Shown one piece after another: positions 56,765 to 64,000 of a stretch of DNA of 64,000 bases. The DNA lies in the NCBI RefSeq assembly GCF_014211915.1, contig NZ_CP060040.1, forward strand, positions 930,001 through 994,000, in the 5' to 3' direction. Within the stretch, counting starts at the first letter, position 1. Each line of letters opens with the position of its first letter. Made by a program: the position numbers and the translations under genes. The stretch is from Burkholderia cenocepacia (GTDB lineage: Bacteria; Pseudomonadota; Gammaproteobacteria; Burkholderiales; Burkholderiaceae). The notes under the pieces are model-generated. The model was given only the letters and a program-made list of their open reading frames with translations, ran no database searches and was not told the DNA's origin.

Positions 56765-56836
56765 TCCGCCCTTCGAGGCGGCCGGCGCAGCGGATCGCCG
56801 GTCGCCCGTCACGACATTCCGCGCGGAGACACCGCC

Positions 56837-58147
56837 ATGCCACGCATTCGATGGGTCATGATCCTGATGTGCTTCCTGGCCAACGTCATCAACTTCATCG
56901 ATCGCGCGAACCTCGCGATCGCGGCGCCCAGCATCCGTGCCGACCTCGGGCTCGACGCGGTCGGCATGGGGCTCGTGCTGAGCGCGTTCTTCTGGACCTA
57001 TGCGTTCCTGCAATTGCCGGCCGGCTGGTTCATCGACAAGGTCGGCGTACGCATGAGCCTCGCGCTGGCCGTCGGCTGGTGGTCGGTATTCACCGTCGCG
57101 ACGGGCGCCGCGCGCGGCCTCGCGCAACTCGTCGGCGTGCGGCTGATGCTCGGCGTCGGCGAAGCGGCCGCGATCCCGTCGTTCGCGAAGGTCGCGTTCA
57201 ACTGGTTCCCGCGCAGCGAGCGCGGCCTGGCCAGCAGCATCTTCGACAGCGGCTCGCGCGTCGGCTCCGCGCTGTCGCTGCCGCTCGTCGCGTGGCTGAT
57301 CTCGCTCGTCGGCTGGCGCGGGTCGTTCGTGATCACGGGCGGCATCGGCATCGTCTGGGCGCTCGCGTGGTGGTTCGTCTATCGCGACCCGGAACGCTAT
57401 CGCGCGGTCGCGCCGGACGCCGTCGATGCGCTGCTCGCGCAACGCGGCGCACCGACGGTTGCGGCCGCAACCGACGGCCCGAAGGTGTCGTGGCTGGACC
57501 TGTTCCGCTATCGCACCGTGTGGGGGATGATGATCGGCCTGTTCTGCCTGAACTTCGCGATCTACTTCTTCATCACGTGGTTCCCGAGCTACCTGCTGCA
57601 GTCGCGCGGCTTCTCGCTCGCGTCGCTCGGCACGTGGGGCATGCTGCCCGCGCTGCTCGCGATTCCCGGCGGCTGGCTCGGCGGCTACGTGTCGGACAGC
57701 CTGTTCCGCCGTGGCTGGAGCGCCACCGCCGCGCGCAAGACCTGTCTCGTGCTCGGCATGCTGCTGTCGTCGTCGATCGCGCTGTCCGCGTTCGTCGAAA
57801 ACGTGTGGGCCTGCCTCGGCCTGTTCGCGCTCGCGTATGCCAGCCTGTCGTTCGCCGGCGCCAACGTGTGGACGCTGGTCGGCGAAGTCGCGCCGACGCC
57901 CGCGCACGTCGCCTCGCTCGGCGGCATCCAGAACTTCGCGGGCAATCTCGCGGGCATCTTCATCACGACCTTCACCGGCGTGATGCTGTCGATCACGAAA
58001 GGCTCGTTCGTGGTGCCGCTCGCGGTGGCCGGCGCGCTGTGCGTGGTCGGTGCGCTGTCGTACCTGTTCATCGTCGGCAAGGTTGAACCGTTGCCGCCGC
58101 TGCGGCGCGGCAGCAGCGCACGGAATGTCGAGCCGAACGCGGCCTGA
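56837..58147 (+). CDS. exuT: hexuronate MFS transporter (ExuT-like)
   Basis: A 436-residue anion:cation symporter-family transporter with twelve helices. The first helix carries NVINFIDRANLAIAAPSI; motif A-like GWFIDKVGVRMSL and the repeated GWLGGYVSDSLFRRG follow; QLPAGWF and NWFPRSERGLASS are typical of the glucarate/hexuronate/galactonate branch. Its place after uxuA makes D-glucuronate, galacturonate or mannonate the likely substrate. Confidence 0.92.
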   Translation: MPRIRWVMILMCFLANVINFIDRANLAIAAPSIRADLGLDAVGMGLVLSAFFWTYAFLQLPAGWFIDKVGVRMSLALAVGWWSVFTVATGAARGLAQLVGVRLMLGVGEAAAIPSFAKVAFNWFPRSERGLASSIFDSGSRVGSALSLPLVAWLISLVGWRGSFVITGGIGIVWALAWWFVYRDPERYRAVAPDAVDALLAQRGAPTVAAATDGPKVSWLDLFRYRTVWGMMIGLFCLNFAIYFFITWFPSYLLQSRGFSLASLGTWGMLPALLAIPGGWLGGYVSDSLFRRGWSATAARKTCLVLGMLLSSSIALSAFVENVWACLGLFALAYASLSFAGANVWTLVGEVAPTPAHVASLGGIQNFAGNLAGIFITTFTGVMLSITKGSFVVPLAVAGALCVVGALSYLFIVGKVEPLPPLRRGSSARNVEPNAA

Positions 58148-58277
58148 CGCAGCGGGACGGCAGCGCGGAAACGCTCGCGCTTTCCTTTTCGGGCCACGCA
58201 TCGGACAATGAGCCGCGCCCGCCGGGCGCGGTGCCGCCCCGGCCCGCGCGCGGCGGCGAAGCGCCCCGCCCACGCCG

Positions 58278-59711
58278 ATGAAACGCTACGAAATCCTCGC
58301 CCATACGATCGCCGACGACATCCGCAACGGCAACCTCGCCGTCGGTACACGTCTGCCGTCGCTGCGGCAAATCATCGCGCAACATGGCGTGAGCCAGTCG
58401 ACGGTGTTTCGCGCGTATTACCTGCTCGAGCAGTGGGGGTTGATCCGCGCGCGCGAACGCTCGGGCTACTACGTCGCGCCGGGCGCACAGCCGGCCACGA
58501 GCCCGGCGACGAAACGCCGTACGAGCCGCGCGGGTGCAACGCGCAAGGTCGACATCAGCAACCTCGTGTTCTCCGTGCTCGATGCGGCCACGCAGCCCGG
58601 CATCGTGCCGCTCGGTTCCGCGTTCCCGGCGCCGCAACTGTTTCCGCTGCCGCGCCTGGCGAAGTCGCTCGCGCAGGCCACGCGGCTCGTGAGCCCGTGG
58701 AGCACGGTGGTCGACCTGCCACCCGGCAACGAAGCGCTGCGCCAGCAGATCGCGCGGCGCTATCTCGCCACCGGCATCTCGCAGCCGATCGACGAAATCG
58801 TCGTCACGAACGGCGCACTCGAAGCGCTGAACCTGTGCCTGATGGCGGTGACGCGGCCCGGCGACGTCGTCGCCGTCGAAGCACCGGGCTTCTATGCGGC
58901 GCTGCAGGCGATCGAGCGGCTCGACCTGCGCGCGGTCGAGATTCCCGTCGATCCGCGTACCGGCCTCGATCTCGACGCGCTCGCGAGCGCGCTTGACCGG
59001 CACGCCATCCGCGCGTGCTGGTTCATGACCAATTTCCAGAATCCGACCGGCGTCACGCTGACCGCCGAAAAGAAGCGCGCGCTCGTCGAATTGCTCGCGG
59101 CGCGCAACGTGCCGCTGATCGAGGACGACGTGTACGGCGAACTGCATTTCGGCCCGGACTATCCGCTGCCCGCGCGCGCGTTCGACCGTCACGGCCTCGT
59201 GATGCACTGCAGTTCGTTCTCGAAGACGCTCGCGCCCGGCTACCGGATCGGCTGGGCCGCCGCTGGCCGGTTCGCGGAGAAGGTGCAGCGGCTCAAGCTG
59301 ATGACGACGCTGTCGGCCAGCATCCCCGCGCAGGCCGGCATCGCGAACTATCTCGAGCACGGCGGCTACGACCGGCACCTGCGCAAGCTGCGCGGCGCGC
59401 TGCACGCGCAGCTCGACCGGATGGACGACGCGCTGCGGCGCTGGCTGCCGGCCGGCGTCGAATGGGTGCGGCCCGACGGCGGGTATTTCCTGTGGCTCGC
59501 GTTTCCCGATGCGATCGACGCGATGGAACTGCATCGCGAGGCGATCGCGCGCGGCATCAGCTTCGCGCCGGGCCCGCTGTTTTCGGCCGCGCACGGGTTC
59601 GAGCGCTGCGTGCGCGTGAACTTCGGCCATCCGTGGAGCCGCGACATCGAGCGCGCGATCCGCGTGCTCGGCGAACTGGTCGCGCAGCCGTCGGTCCGCA
59701 AGGCAGGTTGA
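58278..59711 (+). CDS. MocR-type GntR/aminotransferase regulator
   Basis: A 477-residue protein: N-terminal winged HTH (AVGTRLPSLRQIIAQHGVSQSTVFRAYYLLEQWG near 22-55) fused to a fold-type I aminotransferase domain. The PLP lysine is in SSFSKTLAPGYRIGW (about residue 316) and the MTNFQNPTGVTL motif binds the cofactor ring. MocR proteins regulate vitamin B6, GABA or related amino-compound genes rather than act as transaminases. No divergent partner is next to it; the upstream gene is the hexuronate transporter, so its target is unknown. Confidence 0.93.
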   Translation: MKRYEILAHTIADDIRNGNLAVGTRLPSLRQIIAQHGVSQSTVFRAYYLLEQWGLIRARERSGYYVAPGAQPATSPATKRRTSRAGATRKVDISNLVFSVLDAATQPGIVPLGSAFPAPQLFPLPRLAKSLAQATRLVSPWSTVVDLPPGNEALRQQIARRYLATGISQPIDEIVVTNGALEALNLCLMAVTRPGDVVAVEAPGFYAALQAIERLDLRAVEIPVDPRTGLDLDALASALDRHAIRACWFMTNFQNPTGVTLTAEKKRALVELLAARNVPLIEDDVYGELHFGPDYPLPARAFDRHGLVMHCSSFSKTLAPGYRIGWAAAGRFAEKVQRLKLMTTLSASIPAQAGIANYLEHGGYDRHLRKLRGALHAQLDRMDDALRRWLPAGVEWVRPDGGYFLWLAFPDAIDAMELHREAIARGISFAPGPLFSAAHGFERCVRVNFGHPWSRDIERAIRVLGELVAQPSVRKAG

Positions 59712-59817
59712 TCACGTAGTGCGCGAGCGCACCGCGCCATGCTGCGTGCGTCACGATCATGCAGCCGCTCCGCATGCGGGTTACATTGCAGGTCCTGCCG
59801 CCCTTTCCCGATTGCCC

Positions 59818-60207
59818 ATGAGCCGATTGCCCTACCTCGATCACGACGCGCTGCTGACACTGACGGACGAAGCGGCGCACGTCACGCAGTCGTGCACGTG
59901 CACGAAGACCTCGCTCGCCGGCTGGACGACCCTGCCGCTGTCGCTGCCGGACACGCAACTGATCGAAGTGGCCACGCTCGCGCCGCCGGGCGATGCCGAA
60001 CCGACCTACGCGGAATATCATCCGGCCGGCACGCGCTATGCATCGGACGACGCGCCGATCGCGCCGCGTCATTTCCCGTACAACCGCTGCACCGTCAGCC
60101 GCTGCCGCACGTGCGGCCGCCTGTTCCTGCGCTACCAGGAAGGCGGCGGCTACTTCATCGACCAGCGCATCCGCGCGCTCGATCCGGCGCTCGTCGTCGA
60201 CGCGTGA
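59818..60207 (+). CDS. conserved-looking hypothetical with Cys pairs
   Basis: A 129-residue soluble protein. Two Cys pairs are visible: SCTCTK at about 26-31 and CRTCGRLFLRYQEGGGYF, the second a likely zinc knuckle preceded by FPYNRCTVSRC. It begins at ATG 59818 about 107 bases after the MocR gene, same direction. Not recognised. Confidence 0.65.
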   Translation: MSRLPYLDHDALLTLTDEAAHVTQSCTCTKTSLAGWTTLPLSLPDTQLIEVATLAPPGDAEPTYAEYHPAGTRYASDDAPIAPRHFPYNRCTVSRCRTCGRLFLRYQEGGGYFIDQRIRALDPALVVDA

Positions 60208-60444
60208 CCGCGCAACGCAGGGGGGGTTCGAGCGCGGTGCTCGGCGACGACACCGATCTCGCGGCCGCGCGGCGGCAGCTCGATCGATTTCAGGGCTTCC
60301 ATCAGCGCGACGCGAGAACAGCCCTCCCGCCGCAGGACGCCGCAGCGCAGCCCGGAAAATGAAACGGGCGGCTCGCTGGCCGCCCGTACGATGAACCGGA
60401 AGCAAACCCGCCGGCGCCCGCCATCATGCGGGCGTCCCTGGCAT

Positions 60445-61728
60445 TCAGCGCGCCGCCACCGGCTTGCCGAACCCGCCGAGGATCTTCTTCTCGAGCGCGA
60501 TGTAATCGCGGCCGAAGTGGTGATCGCCCTGCGTCTTGATCACGTCGGCGCCCGTGTTCGCGAGTGCCGGGCACATCGTGTCCGTCTCTTCCGCGCCATA
60601 GAAGCACTGCACGAGCGTCGGCGGCACCTTCGCGATTTCCGGCGCGACCTTCAGCGCCTTGTCGCTCGCGGGCATGCCGAGCCAGCCCGTCACGCGGATC
60701 TGGAAATCGGCCGACGGCGCGAAGCCGAGCAGCGACATCACCGCGACCTTGTCGCGCAGGTCGGCCGGCAGCCGGTTGTACGCGAACGGCATCACGTCGG
60801 CGCCGAACGAGTAGCCGACCAGCGCCACGCGGCTCGCATGCCAGCGCGCCATGTAGGTGCGCATCACGCGGGCCAGGTCGCGACTCACCTGGGCCGGCGG
60901 CTTCTCGCTCCAGAAATAACGCAGGCTGTCGATGCCGACCACCGACACGCCGTCGCGCTGCAGCGCCTCGGCGATCGTCTTGTCGAGATCGCGCCAGCCG
61001 CCGTCGCCCGAGATCACGATCGCGAGCCGGTCGCTGCCGCCCTTGGCCGGCAGCTCGACGAGCGGCAGGTCGGACACGTCGAGCTCGTCGCTGCTGCCGC
61101 TGGTGTCGCGCAGGTGCGACGTGACGAGCGACACCAGCTTCGCGGTGTCGCCCGCGGCCGCCGTTTCGACGAAGCCCGGCATCGCGCGGCGCACGATCGT
61201 CGGATCGGGCGGGCACGGCTTGAAGCGCGGATCGAGCTTCGCGGCCGGACCGACCGCGACGACGCCGGCGATCGTGTTCTCCGGCGCCATCGCGAGGATC
61301 TGCTTCGCGATCGCGCCGCCCTGGCCCACGCCCGCGACGATCGGCGTGAAATAGCGCGACGACTGCGCGAGACGTTCGAGCTGATGGCTGACCGCCTCGG
61401 CGTCGCCGTCGAGGTGATGGCAGGTCTCCTGCTTCGCGGCGAGATTCGCCGCGTAACGCCCGGAATCGACGCCGACCGTCATCGCACCGGCTTTCGCGAG
61501 CGCGTCGGCCGCCTGCTGATCGGCGGCATGCCAGCCGGCCTCGCGCGAGAACAGCACGACGAATCCGCGCAGCGGCCCGCTCGGCTTGGTCACGGTCACG
61601 GACCCGTAGCGGCCGCCGGACACGGTTTCGGCTTTCACGTCGGCCGGCTGCGCGGCGCACACGGCGCCGGCCAGCATCATTCCCGCGCAGGCGACTGCCG
61701 CCCGCGCGCTTACCTTCTTCAACATCAT
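60445..61728 (-). CDS. acvB: AcvB/VirJ-family protein (lysyl-phosphatidylglycerol hydrolase type)
   Basis: A 427-residue periplasmic protein with a signal peptide (ending VCAA|Q near 26). The C-terminal half is the VirJ domain: LAIVISGDGGWRDLDKTIAEAL, then the nucleophile elbow GYSFGADVMPFAYNRLP; the N-terminal half is a second hydrolase-like domain with VAGVGQGGAIAK. AcvB in Agrobacterium removes the lysine from lysyl-phosphatidylglycerol. Its ATG overlaps the mprF stop as ATGA, matching the lpiA-acvB operon known there. Affects acid and antimicrobial-peptide tolerance. Confidence 0.9.
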   Translation of the reverse strand: MMLKKVSARAAVACAGMMLAGAVCAAQPADVKAETVSGGRYGSVTVTKPSGPLRGFVVLFSREAGWHAADQQAADALAKAGAMTVGVDSGRYAANLAAKQETCHHLDGDAEAVSHQLERLAQSSRYFTPIVAGVGQGGAIAKQILAMAPENTIAGVVAVGPAAKLDPRFKPCPPDPTIVRRAMPGFVETAAAGDTAKLVSLVTSHLRDTSGSSDELDVSDLPLVELPAKGGSDRLAIVISGDGGWRDLDKTIAEALQRDGVSVVGIDSLRYFWSEKPPAQVSRDLARVMRTYMARWHASRVALVGYSFGADVMPFAYNRLPADLRDKVAVMSLLGFAPSADFQIRVTGWLGMPASDKALKVAPEIAKVPPTLVQCFYGAEETDTMCPALANTGADVIKTQGDHHFGRDYIALEKKILGGFGKPVAAR

Positions 61729-64000
61729 GAACGCCGACCTCCAGCCAGCAATGACAGATCCGCCAGCGTGACGAACACGCCGACCGAGCCCGAGGCCGCG
61801 AGATAACGCGGCTCCCAGTGCGGTTCGAACTTGCTCTTGAAAGCGCGCAAGCCGCGGAAGTTGTAGAAGCGGCCGCCGAAGCGCCAGACCATCAGGCCGA
61901 GCCGGTGGAACGGCGACGGCATCTTCGCCGCCCCCATTCCCGAGAACGGCGCGATGCCCAGGCTCAGCTTGCGGAAACCCGCTTCCTTCAGATGCAGCGC
62001 GAGCTGCGTAAACAGATACTCCATCGCATACGGCGATGCGTCCGGCAGATGGCGCATCACGCCGACCGTCGCCTCCGTGTTGAGGTCGGTCGTCATGAAC
62101 GTGACGAACGCGATCGGCTTGTCGGCCTGCCGCACCAGCATCACCGACTGCGTCGACAGATAGCCGTCGTGGAACGCGGCCACCGAGAAACTTTTCTCGC
62201 GCGCATCGCGGCTGTCGAGCCAGCCGTCCGAGATGTCGCGCAGCGCCGGCAGCGCGGCCGGCACGTCGCCCGGCGCGATCACCTCGACCGTCAGCGCATC
62301 CTTGTCGCCGCGACGCAGCGCATAGCGCAGGTGCGAACGGTTCGATCCCTTCAGGTCGAACTGGTCGAGCGCGATATGCGCTTCTTCGCCGAGCTTCATC
62401 AGCGTGAGCCCCGCATCGAGATACAGCGGCAACGCGTTCGCGCGCACCTGGTAGAACGCCGCGCGGCCGCTGTGCGCATGCGCGAGCGCAATGAACTTGC
62501 TGATCAGCGCCGGCCACTCTTCGCGCGGCCCGACCGGGTCGTGCAGCGCGGCCCACGTGCGGCCGTTCTTCGCGTACATCAGGAACGCACGGCGCGATTC
62601 GGAAAACAGGAACGACTTGTCGCCCATCAGCGCGAGACCAGCATCGCTGCATTCCTGCGCGCGGATGATCTGCTCCGCGTCGATGAGGTCCTGCTCGGCG
62701 GGCTTCACGAAACGGCCGGGGGCGGGACGCAGCAATTGCCACAGCGCGAACAGCGCGACGAATACGCCGGCGGCGAGCGTCGCGCGCAGCGCCCGCGGCG
62801 CGCGCGCATCGAACGAGAAATGCGACCACAGATCGCGCGTGTAAGGCACGTCGCGGAATGCGAAGAACAGCACCCACACGGCCAGCATCAGCACCATCGC
62901 CACCGACACGAACCAGCTCACCGTGAAGCGTTCGGCAAGCAGCGACGAATGTCGGTTGAACCGGCGGCGGCTGACGAGCAGCAGCACGAGCAGCGTGCCG
63001 AGCACGCCTGCCTCGACGAATGCGAGGCCCTTGGCCAGCGACAGCGCGAGACTCGCGAGCGTCAAGGCAAATGTCATCCACCACGCGCCGTCGAGCCGGC
63101 GCAGCAGCCCGCGCGCGACGAACAGCAGCGCGACGCCGAGCACGCTGCAAATCACCTGCGAGCCTTCGAGCACCCACAGCGGCACGATGTGGCGCAGGAT
63201 CGCGATCCGGTGCCAGAACGCGGGCGTCGCGCTCGAGATCACCAGCATCCCGCCGACCGCGAAGGTCACGAGGCTCAGGAACACCGGCGCCAGTTGCGAC
63301 ACGCGCACGGCCTGCCGCGTCACGAGCCGGCGCCGCAGCGCGCGGCCCTCGAAGCCGGCCAGCAAGCCGGCCGACAGCACGAGCGGCACGCCGAAATAGA
63401 TCGCGCGATACGCGATCAGCGCGGCGACCATCGCGTGCGCGGGCACTTCGCGGCCCAGCGTGAAGACCATCGCCGCTTCGAACACGCCGATCCCGCCCGG
63501 CGTATGGCCGATCATCCCGAGCAGCAACGCGGCCGCATAAACGGTGATGAAGGTCGGGAAGCCGACGGGAGCCGCCGGCAGCAACACCCACAGCGTGAGG
63601 CCCGCGGCAACGACGTCGAGCACCGCATAGACGACCTGCGCGACGAGATCGCGCCGCGCCGGCACGTCGAACGACAGCCATTTGAAGCGCGTGACGACCG
63701 GGCGCGCGGTGTTGCCGCACAGCACGACCAGCGCGGCGAGCGCGATGAGCAGTGCCGCGCCCGTCCACGTGAGCACGCCGGGCACGACGTGCAGCATCGC
63801 GGCGAGCGCCTCCGGCACGCAGACCATGCCAACCGCCGTCATCAGCACCATCGCAAGCGCCAGCGTGCCGCTCGTGAACACCGTCATCCGGCCGATCTGG
63901 GCGGGCGTGACGCCCGACACGCCGTACACGCGCGCGCGCACCGCGCCGCCCGTCAGCGCGCCGAAGCCGGTCGCGTTGCCGAGCGCGGAACCGGCAATCG
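61725..64000 (-). CDS. mprF: lysyl-phosphatidylglycerol flippase/synthetase MprF (LpiA), 5' end missing
   Basis: At least 758 codons; the frame is still open at the window edge (IAGSALGNATGFGALTGGAV region), so the N-terminal helices are cut off. The visible part has the remaining flippase helices, with the GGIGVFEAAM motif, and the C-terminal cytosolic DUF2156 synthetase domain (WAALHDPVG, FYQVRANALPLYLDAGL, ALRDISDGWL, RRGDKDAL). It adds Lys to phosphatidylglycerol and moves it to the outer leaflet, lowering surface charge against cationic peptides. It is coupled to acvB. Confidence 0.92.
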   Translation of the reverse strand, partial: IAGSALGNATGFGALTGGAVRARVYGVSGVTPAQIGRMTVFTSGTLALAMVLMTAVGMVCVPEALAAMLHVVPGVLTWTGAALLIALAALVVLCGNTARPVVTRFKWLSFDVPARRDLVAQVVYAVLDVVAAGLTLWVLLPAAPVGFPTFITVYAAALLLGMIGHTPGGIGVFEAAMVFTLGREVPAHAMVAALIAYRAIYFGVPLVLSAGLLAGFEGRALRRRLVTRQAVRVSQLAPVFLSLVTFAVGGMLVISSATPAFWHRIAILRHIVPLWVLEGSQVICSVLGVALLFVARGLLRRLDGAWWMTFALTLASLALSLAKGLAFVEAGVLGTLLVLLLVSRRRFNRHSSLLAERFTVSWFVSVAMVLMLAVWVLFFAFRDVPYTRDLWSHFSFDARAPRALRATLAAGVFVALFALWQLLRPAPGRFVKPAEQDLIDAEQIIRAQECSDAGLALMGDKSFLFSESRRAFLMYAKNGRTWAALHDPVGPREEWPALISKFIALAHAHSGRAAFYQVRANALPLYLDAGLTLMKLGEEAHIALDQFDLKGSNRSHLRYALRRGDKDALTVEVIAPGDVPAALPALRDISDGWLDSRDAREKSFSVAAFHDGYLSTQSVMLVRQADKPIAFVTFMTTDLNTEATVGVMRHLPDASPYAMEYLFTQLALHLKEAGFRKLSLGIAPFSGMGAAKMPSPFHRLGLMVWRFGGRFYNFRGLRAFKSKFEPHWEPRYLAASGSVGVFVTLADLSLLAGGRRS

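Noticed and set aside
60208..60444. Gene between the hypothetical and acvB
   Set aside because: Only overlapping shadow frames; no start site with good codon use.

Overview
The window is a dense, GC-rich bacterial chromosome segment with short intergenic spaces. Gene content and style (YheO/YbaK pairs, a second 87-residue IF-1 beside a cold-shock gene, DUF4148, collagen-like lipoprotein, YXWGXW proteins, long-form isocitrate lyase) point to Burkholderia, most likely the Burkholderia cepacia complex. I see no tRNA, rRNA, IS element, prophage or CRISPR array; this looks like ordinary chromosome with some accessory patches.

Layout. 1-8 kb: end of a BNR/sialidase-like protein, a zinc alcohol dehydrogenase, a ZnuD-like TonB receptor broken by one extra C and preceded by a Zur-like palindrome, a chemoreceptor behind a sigma-28-like promoter, and trehalose-6-phosphate synthase. 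8-17 kb: a second FtsH-type protease, an AcpA-like phosphatase (a Pho box lies between them), PEP carboxykinase and isocitrate lyase, i.e. the gluconeogenic/glyoxylate pair used on acetate and fatty acids. 17-25 kb: a YbaK-like / YheO / hydroxyaspartate dehydratase-type operon, a cobalamin riboswitch with its BtuB-like receptor, a divergent LysE exporter/Lrp regulator pair, and a lipoprotein with 28 perfect 9-bp repeats. 25-28 kb: a CusF-like copper protein with the DUF2182/DUF1326 pair and small membrane proteins.

28-42 kb: two DHA2 drug-efflux pumps, IF-1 and cold-shock protein, a FitAB toxin-antitoxin with its palindromic operator, an acyltransferase, an outer-membrane protein, a lone tyrosine recombinase, and a DUF1800/DUF1501 pair. 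42.5-44.8 kb: an ECF sigma factor, a membrane anti-sigma candidate and a CnrX-like periplasmic protein, all joined by ATGA overlaps, with tiny lipoproteins upstream. 45-51 kb: a Tat-exported purple acid phosphatase, the YddG aromatic amino acid exporter, a second LysE exporter with a LysR regulator, and several small proteins.

51-64 kb: a translationally coupled pair of a PotD-like periplasmic binding protein and a membrane diguanylate cyclase (resembling the NspS-MbaA polyamine-sensing arrangement), the hexuronate unit UxuR-UxuA-ExuT with three operator copies, a MocR regulator, and the AcvB-MprF (LpiA) unit that makes, flips and turns over lysyl-phosphatidylglycerol; MprF runs off the window's right edge.
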